Below, one piece after another: positions 57,230 to 64,000 of a DNA stretch of 64,000 nucleotides. Each line of letters begins with the position of its first letter. Position 1 is the first letter of the stretch. The notes below the pieces were generated by a model, which saw nothing but the letters and a program-made list of their open reading frames with translations, did no database searches and was not told where the DNA came from. Position numbers and translations under genes: made by a program. The stretch is from Tolypeutes matacus (taxonomy: Eukaryota > Chordata > Mammalia > Cingulata > Chlamyphoridae), in NCBI GenBank assembly GCA_026826555.1, contig JAKSZT010053769.1, forward strand, positions 9,005,842 to 9,069,841. Reading direction: 5' to 3'.

Positions 57230-58330
57230 TTTCTTTATTTTGGCTTCTTTCTTGATAGTTTACATAGAAAATTCAAAGTTGAGTTATTTTCTTTCAGAAT
57301 TTTAAAGATTTTTTTTCAGCATCTTGTGGCCTTTATTGTTGTTTTTGTGAAAGCTTAGGTGAGTCCAGTTGTTTCTTCATGAGTAATAACTTTTGTTTTT
57401 GTCTGCTTTTAGGATTTTTTTTTTCTTTCTTTTTGAGTTTCTGATGTTTTATTGTACTTTTTCTAGGTGAAATTTTTTTCTTCTGTTTTAATTTAGCCTG
57501 CTGAATAGTCAGTGAAATTTTTCAATCTTCAGTGACATGTCTTTCTTCAATTTGGTAAAATCCTCATACACTTTTAAAAAAAATAATACCTTCCCCGCCA
57601 TTTGCCCTGTTTTCTTCATCTAGAATTTTATTAGCTGTATGTTGAAACTTCTCATTGTATCCTCTTTGCCTTTTAACCTCGATCTCACATTTTCCATCTT
57701 TTTGTGACAGATTATTTAAGTTTAAATCTTATCTTTACCATTTCTTTATAGCCGTGTGACCTTGGGCAAGTTACTTAATTGCTCTGCCTAAATTTCATCA
57801 TCTATAAAGCAGAGATCATGTAATCTGTATCATAGTCATGTTAGAAGAATTAAGCTAGTTAATATATATAAAATACTGTTTAAAGGTGTGTGGAAAAATT
57901 TAAGTACTATAAAAGTGTTAGCTCTTGTGAAAAATGATAATGATGACAATGACAGTTGTACCTAATGTGATGTATAATTCATTCAATGAGTTTCTTTTCG
58001 ACATTTTATCATAAAATTTTTTCAAACACATAGAAAAGTTGAAAAAATTATATAGTGATAGGTATACCTATTACCTAGATTCTACAATTAACATTTTGCT
58101 TTATTTTCTTTATCACATATTTGTCCTTTAGCCCTCTATCCATCCATCAGTCCATCAATGCATTTCAAAGGAAGTTGCAGACATTGGTAATCTTTATGCC
58201 TAAACACTTCAGTGTATATGTATCCACTCCATAAGGTTAATTTTTGTTTTGAGATCTCAATTTTCCACAGTTCCTTCTGGTACTTTTAAAAATCAGCTGA
58301 TATGATTGTTTTTTTTCACTATGGTTTCTA
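57230..58330 (-). mobile_element. Ancient antisense L1-like sequence
   Basis: 'cagcatcttgtggcctttat' and later 'ttacctagattctacaatta' with 'tttcaaaggaagttgcagac' match antisense L1M-type text. A MIR interrupts it (57700-57960). Confidence 0.55.
57700..57960 (+). repeat. MIR SINE
   Basis: 'ccgtgtgaccttgggcaagt' and 'tcatcatctataaagcagag' are the MIR core. Confidence 0.88.
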
Positions 58331-58435
58331 TTCTTTTATCTATTTAGTTATTAAGAGATTTTTGGATAATATTCTTTAGATTGTTCTACTAACTCTAGTT
58401 CTTTTGAATTCAGTTCTCTCAAATGGGTTTATTTT

Positions 58436-58857
58436 ATTTTATTTTCAGATTTATTTATTTACTTATTTTCCCCACCCCCCATCCCCCATTGTTCTGCGCT
58501 CTCTGTCTGTTCTTTCTGTGTTCTTCTGTGTCTGCTTGTCTTCTCTTTAGGCCGTACTGGGACCTTCGGGAGTGTAGAGAGGCTGCTCAATCTCTTGTGC
58601 CACTTCAGCTCCTAGTCTGCTGTGTCTCTTATTGTCTCTCTTCTGTGTCTCTTTTTGTTGTGTCATCTTGATGCACCAGCTCTCCATGTGGGCCAGCACT
58701 CCATGTGGGCCAGCACTCCTGTGCAGGCCAGTACTCTGTGTGGGCTAGCTCTCTGCTTGGGCCAGCTTGCCTTTCACCAGGAGGCTTCGGGAATCGAACC
58801 CTGGACCTCCTATATGGTAGATGGGAGTCTAATCGCTTGAGCCACATCTGCCTCCCT
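58436..58857 (-). mobile_element. Antisense dimeric DAS-type SINE
   Basis: The reverse complement carries A-box 'tggctcaagcgattag' and B-box 'gggttcgattccc'. The plus strand shows 'tttatttatttacttatttt' from the tail and 'tctgtgtctgcttgtcttct' from the body. Approximate flanks are gggtttatttt (58425-58435) and gagtttatttt (58858-58868). Confidence 0.92.
58677..58762 (-). repeat. 17-bp tandem repeats inside the SINE
   Basis: Five units of about 17 bp, cagcactccatgtgggc and variants, starting at 58677, 58694, 58711, 58729 and 58746. Confidence 0.88.
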
Positions 58858-58977
58858 GAGTTTATTTTTGTATGTTCATTTTTTTTTAGCTTACCTTTAT
58901 CTAAGTTTTTTTTTTTTTTTTTCCTGTAGGAATTGTGTGCACCTTGCGTAGAGCAAATGTCCCCATAAGCTTTTCTT

Positions 58978-59257
58978 TCTTTCTTTCTTTTTTTTTTTTT
59001 AAGATTTTTATTTTTTATTTATTTGTCTCCCCCCTTGCTACTTGTGCTGGCTGTGTCTATTTGATTTGTGTTTTTCTGTGCCTGCTTGTCACTCTTTTGT
59101 TGTGTCATCTTGCTGTACTAGCTCACCATACTGTGCGGGCCATCAACACACCACACCGCGTGGGCCTGCTTGCCTTCCCCAGGAGGCCCTGGGAATCGAA
59201 CCCAGGGCCTCCCATATGGTAAACGGGAGCCCAACCAATTGAACCACAGCTGCTTCC
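58978..59257 (-). mobile_element. Antisense DAS-type SINE with 17-bp target duplication
   Basis: The reverse complement has A-box 'tggttcaattggttgg' and B-box 'gggttcgattccc'. It is flanked by perfect ccccataagcttttctt repeats (58961-58977 and 59258-59274). Confidence 0.95.
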
Positions 59258-59859
59258 CCCCATAAGCTTTTCTTAACTTGTTTATTCTAGATCTCCACAG
59301 GTTTTGTTAGTTCTAGATTAATTTTATGGTTAATTTCTCAGTTTAGGATTCCCAGATCTCATTGGAAGGGTCAATTTCGATGCCATAGCTTCACATTGCA
59401 TAGGCTTGAGATTTTGATTTCTTTTAAAGGATTATTATCCTATCCAATAACCCAAGATACCTCAACACTTTTTAGAGCTTGTGAGTAGGATTTCCCTAGA
59501 ACCCTTTATCATTAAGGTATCAACTTGGAACATCTCACTTCCAACTCTCTGCCTTCCTCAAGGAGTGGGCAAGGCAGGTAAACAGACCTATTCTATTCCC
59601 ATGTGGTCATTTAAAACTTAGTCCCCAAATGTTTAGGTCTCTCCCCAAATCCTGCATTAGCCTATGAGCCTCATTCTTCTGCTCTAACTTTGGGGTATAT
59701 TCCTGATACAAAGGAAGATCTTTCTCCCCCTCTAGTTTGTCTATATACTTTGCAAGTGGGTATATTTTATTTTATTTAGAATTCTTTTGTGTTAATAGAT
59801 TAATTGTCCTGGTCAGTTTAATTTATTGCAAGAATATCTATTATTATTATTTAATATGG

Positions 59860-60090
59860 ACTATTTTTTTTTTTTTTTTTTTTGCTATCATCAACAATAC
59901 TGTAGTAAATAGCCTTGTGTATATCTACATGTCACATATATTTTTATTTCTTCAGGATAAGTTCCCAAGTTCCAGATGCACAATTGCTAGATCAAAGAGT
60001 CCACCTTTCTTTAGGCGGTTGGAGGATAGTGCCAAATTTACCTTCCAAATGAGAACTGTCCACTCCCTCCCCTGTCATTACCACTGGGTT
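59860..60090 (-). mobile_element. Ancient antisense L1-like fragment
   Basis: A T-run, then 'atcaacaatactgtagtaaa' and 'cacaattgctagatcaaaga', matching the antisense ORF2 end of old L1s. Confidence 0.6.
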
Positions 60091-61870
60091 GTATTTTTCT
60101 TTCTTATTCTTATGGCTAAAGTTACTCATATCCTAAGAGCTTTAGCTTACTTTAGCTTATAATTAAGGGAACTTAACCTTTGTACCAGACAAACAGATGC
60201 CTTCAATACAGTATTTCATTTTTGTGACTGGTACTAATATGCTTATTAGAAAAGCTAACATTTGAATACCGTTAAATCTGTGGTTTGGTTCATGGGAAGT
60301 GTATGCATGTAAACTGAAACTCCTTTAGTTTGTTCACTTTAAAAATGCATGTAACCATCTGCTGGAGAATGTTTTTATTAAAATTACCCTTGCTAATACT
60401 GTGAACAGTTTTTAAATGACCTTTAGTCTTTGTAAAATAGCGTAATTTAAACAAAATGAGATCAAGAGTTGACTATAATTGTTGATTCACTTGAACAAGG
60501 AATATCTTTCCTTAGTTTTTGCTTCCAAATTGTAGTGAGATAAATAAACCAAGATACTTATTTTAAACTCTATTTTTTCCCTAGACCTAATATTATTGCA
60601 TATTAGATGATGTTGGGAGTAAAGAAAAAGTCTGCATTTGGGGTATATATATCCGTTTTGTCAGAATCTTTGAAAATCTGACAAATTTAATAAATTCAGT
60701 TTCTCCAATTTGAAGGCTTCTTGGCAAAATTATTTTATTTTGGAGGGGTGGGACCTAGTAAGAACGTGTTTGTACCCTTCCTTTGTTACTGAGCTGTGTG
60801 CAAATCATCAAGAGAGAGGCAATTATTTTGGAGTTTAAAAAAATGATAACTGTGTCCTGGGACATTACCCAGAGCACTTTTGGTTAAGTCTCAAGATAAG
60901 CTACATAAAACTTTTCTCTTCTGGCCACCCATGCGCCCTACCACAGGTTCAGAAATACTGTACATTTCAGAAGGGGGCCTCTTTTTACTCCTTAGAGCCA
61001 ATTTTTGTCCTCACTTTGAGTCACTGATTGAGGCATTCTTTGGACGATGAATTGGATAGAATGTTGATAGTGTTCTTGTCTTGTCGCCACCCTATTACCT
61101 GCTCAGGGAGGCCTGTCAAGTCTGCAGTTACCCAGTGTATAAGGGACAAACGGTTTATTATGAAGGAACACCTTTCCTCTATTTCGAAAAGTTTAATGTA
61201 ACTATTTTTTATAGAAAATTTGTCATTTTGGAAGGAACATTTTTCATTTTCTCTACTACCATGTCATGAATACATGTCCTATATAATCTGTGCCTGATAT
61301 TGTGGGGTGTTTATTTTATTTTATTTTGGGGGGGGGGGTTGGTCCTTATAAAATATAAAAAGGGTCTGAGAACTTCATGCTTCACAATCTAGCAGGAACC
61401 CACAGCATCATGAGTGGAGCACACACCCCCTCCCTCCCCTCAAATCAACAATTATATGAGAGAGAGAGATGGTAAATCATATTATTCCTAGAAATACTGG
61501 ACTAGACATTTTGAGGAATGCTTGGAATTTAGAAATACGATGAAATCAAATTGACAGCTAAATAAGAGCAGAGAAAATCACAGCCCAAAAATACAATAAA
61601 GAGGAGGCTACTGCAACAGTGAAACAGTAATACATTTGTTCCAATGAAATTCCAGAGAAATTACAAACTCAGATTCAACAATATATATAAAGGGTCCCTA
61701 AGTAGTAATGAGGATTAAGTGTAGAACATCCAGACAATTGGAACCCATTTCTTCCATTGTACATCCCAACAAGGGTGTTTATCGCAGAATAAAGTCCTGA
61801 GAAATACTTAATAAACAAAATGAGCCATTTGTGGAAGACTTCACCCATTGCCATTATGTCTTGATGCTAG

Positions 61871-62100
61871 AACAGAGATTGGGCAGCTTCTTTTGTAAAG
61901 GGTCATATAGTAAATGTATTAGTCTTTGTGGGCCCTATGATCTCTGACATCACAACTAGTTAACTCTGCTGTTGTAAAGGGAAAGCAGCCACAGGCAATA
62001 TGCAAATAAATGGAACTGGCTGGATTCCAATAAAACTTTATTTACAAAATCAGGTGGCAGGTTGGATTTGGATCATGGGCTGTAGTTTGTCAATCCTTGC
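61871..62100 (+). mobile_element. MER-type non-autonomous DNA transposon
   Basis: 'ttttgtaaagggtcatatag', 'aagcagccacaggcaatatg', 'ccaataaaactttatttaca' and 'gctgtagtttgtcaatcct' match the same family as 34184-34515. Confidence 0.8.
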
Positions 62101-62605
62101 TCTAGAGAAATAAGCAGAACAGATCCTGAAGTAACTCAAGAGCCCCAGAGTGACAGAAGGAGAAGGAGAAAAAAGGATTTGTTACCCATATATATACCAC
62201 ATGAGTCCAATGTTTGTATCTATTAACCCAAGAGTTGGCTTTTTAAACAGACTGATAACTCTGACAAATATCTGAAGTTCAGATCTAGAAAGAGGAAAAA
62301 GCAAAAATAGCAAAGGGGAAGGAAACATAATTCTTTTGAGTATGAGATTTACAATGACTAGATAACACTATGTCTGATTTTATGCTAATAATTAAGTTGA
62401 ACATCGAGATTAAATGGTTATTTTTTCAGATTACTTTTTTCTTATATTAATTCAAAATGAAGTGGAAAACTTGAATAGACTAGTAACCACAGAAATAATT
62501 GAGTATAGAATTCTACTCATTTTATAATGTTCTAATAAACTTGATACAAAAACGAGACAGTAATAAAGATTCTGTTGGTATTATAGTGTATATATATATA
62601 TATAT

Positions 62606-64000
62606 TTTTTTTTTTATTGTGGGTAAAAATCAAAATTTTCACAATACATACCAATATTTGTAAAATGATATATAAATATATATGCATATATGTGCATTTG
62701 CTTACAAAAATGTTATTTATATATATATAAATATATTTTAAGAGGTGCTTAGATTACCTAAAATATTACACGGAATCCACCGGGATTCCCATGTTGCCCA
62801 CCTCCCACACCTCCCACCACATCCCACACATACTCTTTTTTATCTTTTTTTTTTTCCTTAACATTGTTGGGAGACAATCTTTTACCAGTGTCACATTTCT
62901 TTACATATTGCGAATAGAGGTACTTACTGCCTTTGATCTACACTATCATATTAAGGATGTTTATATAGCGAACACCCTTACAAGGTAAAGGTAGTGTGTC
63001 TCCAGAGCAAAGGGCAGGCTGGTTTACTGGCCAGTATAATAAAGATAATATCTTCCTCTACGGCAAAAGTCAGTCATGCTTTCTGTCTATTTTAGGAGAA
63101 TCAAGTACCTTAAACTCAGGGTTCCCCTCCAAACATAATTTACTATGTGTTCAATCATCACCTGGCCCTCTTCAGGTTATCCTTTGAAAATTGGGGTTCA
63201 GAAAACTGGTACAAATGCGGGTATTCTTACGTTACTCAGTGCTATTGCTGTAGCTGTAATCTGTCCTTTACATGTGACCTAGGAGCCTTGGTGTCTTATG
63301 TCAACATCAATGAAACTGTGGCAGGCTAACTTTTTGACATGTATGTAGCGTACAATCTCAGACCCTTCACCGTTCTTGGTACACATATTTTTGAGATACA
63401 TCTTTGTATGTATTAGTAGTTCATTCTTTTTTGTTTTTTACTTGTATTCTATTGTATAAATATACTACAATTTGTATATTCATTCTGTTAATTAACATGT
63501 GGGTACCAGTTTCTGGCATTACCTCTAAGACTGCTGTAGACATTCTTTTACGTGTCTTTTTGTGGACATATATTTTCATTTCTCCTGGGAAAATCCTAAA
63601 AATGAAGTTGCTGGCTCATAGGGATGATGTAAGTTTAAACATTTAAGAAATCATCAAACAGTTCTCCGTTGTTACATTCCTTTCAACTATGTAACAAAAT
63701 TCCATTTGCTTCATGTACTTGCCAACATTTGGTGTTGTCAATTTTTTAAGTGTAGCTACTCTAGTTGGTATGAAATAGTATCTCATTTTGGTTTTAATTT
63801 GCATTTCTTTAATGTCTAACAACATTAACCCAGTTTTCAAAGGTATATTGGTCATTCATTTATCTTCTTTTATGAAGTTTCCAAGTGTTTTTGCTAAGTT
63901 TTTGGGGTTTTTTTAGATTGGATAATTTGACTGTTTATTGTTGATTGTAGAATTTATCTATTTTGGGTACAAATCCTTTGTCAGTACATGAATAGATTGT
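62606..64000 (-). mobile_element. Ancient antisense L1, runs off the window
   Basis: A T-run and 3' UTR-like sequence at 62606, then antisense ORF2 text ('gaagttgctggctcataggg', 'gtatctcattttggttttaa', 'ttgggtacaaatcctttgtc'). Diverged. Confidence 0.7.

Larger units (their letters stand above)
54887..64000 (+). other. DNAH11: DNAH11 intron, 3' end outside window
   Basis: More than 9.1 kb with no further dynein coding segment, although the next exon should encode the short stretch leading to AAA1. It holds an L2-like fragment (54940-55010), ancient antisense L1 pieces (57230-58330, 59860-60090, 62606-64000), two antisense SINEs (58436-58857, 58978-59257) and a MER-type DNA transposon (61871-62100). 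The remaining parts are unassigned. Confidence 0.75.

Noticed and set aside
54887..64000. A further DNAH11 exon leading to the AAA1 P-loop
   Set aside because: No frame in this stretch resembles the expected sequence before AAA1. The exon is presumably beyond the window.

Overview
The window is mammalian intron-exon DNA, almost certainly from a xenarthran, most likely an armadillo such as Dasypus. The organism call rests on several tRNA-derived SINEs (A-box 'tggctcaa..ggttg', B-box 'ggttcgattcc', 3' parts rich in 'gacacagagag' and 'aaataaataa') of the DAS-SINE type typical of armadillos, together with L1, MaLR-like LTRs, MIR, L2 and hAT relics that occur across placental mammals.

One gene occupies the whole window on the + strand. 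Twenty-one consecutive coding exons (2793 to 54886) join without a stop or frameshift into 1206 codons of an axonemal outer-arm dynein heavy chain. The encoded part is the N-terminal tail (DHC_N1) and most of the linker (DHC_N2), stopping roughly a hundred residues before the AAA1 P-loop. The sequence fits DNAH11 better than its close paralogues DNAH9 and DNAH17. The first exon seen is internal, and the gene continues beyond both window edges. Exons cluster at 2.8-7.2 kb, 14.3-15.9 kb, 25.9-36.8 kb and 51.7-54.9 kb. The largest intron is 14.9 kb (36825-51689). Two introns use GC instead of GT at the 5' splice site, and one 3' splice site has a TG/TA microsatellite where the polypyrimidine tract should be.

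The introns are filled with interspersed repeats, many with readable insertion histories: a SINE inside an L1, an L1 inside an L1, an LTR inside a MIR, an LTR inside a palindromic DNA transposon, tandem SINEs, a complete hAT-like element with 8-bp target duplications, and a retroposed insertion that is almost only tail. No second gene, RNA gene, CRISPR array or operon-like system was found, and I see no evidence for a novel biological system. The most useful observations are the non-canonical splice sites, the microsatellite acceptor and the nested repeats.
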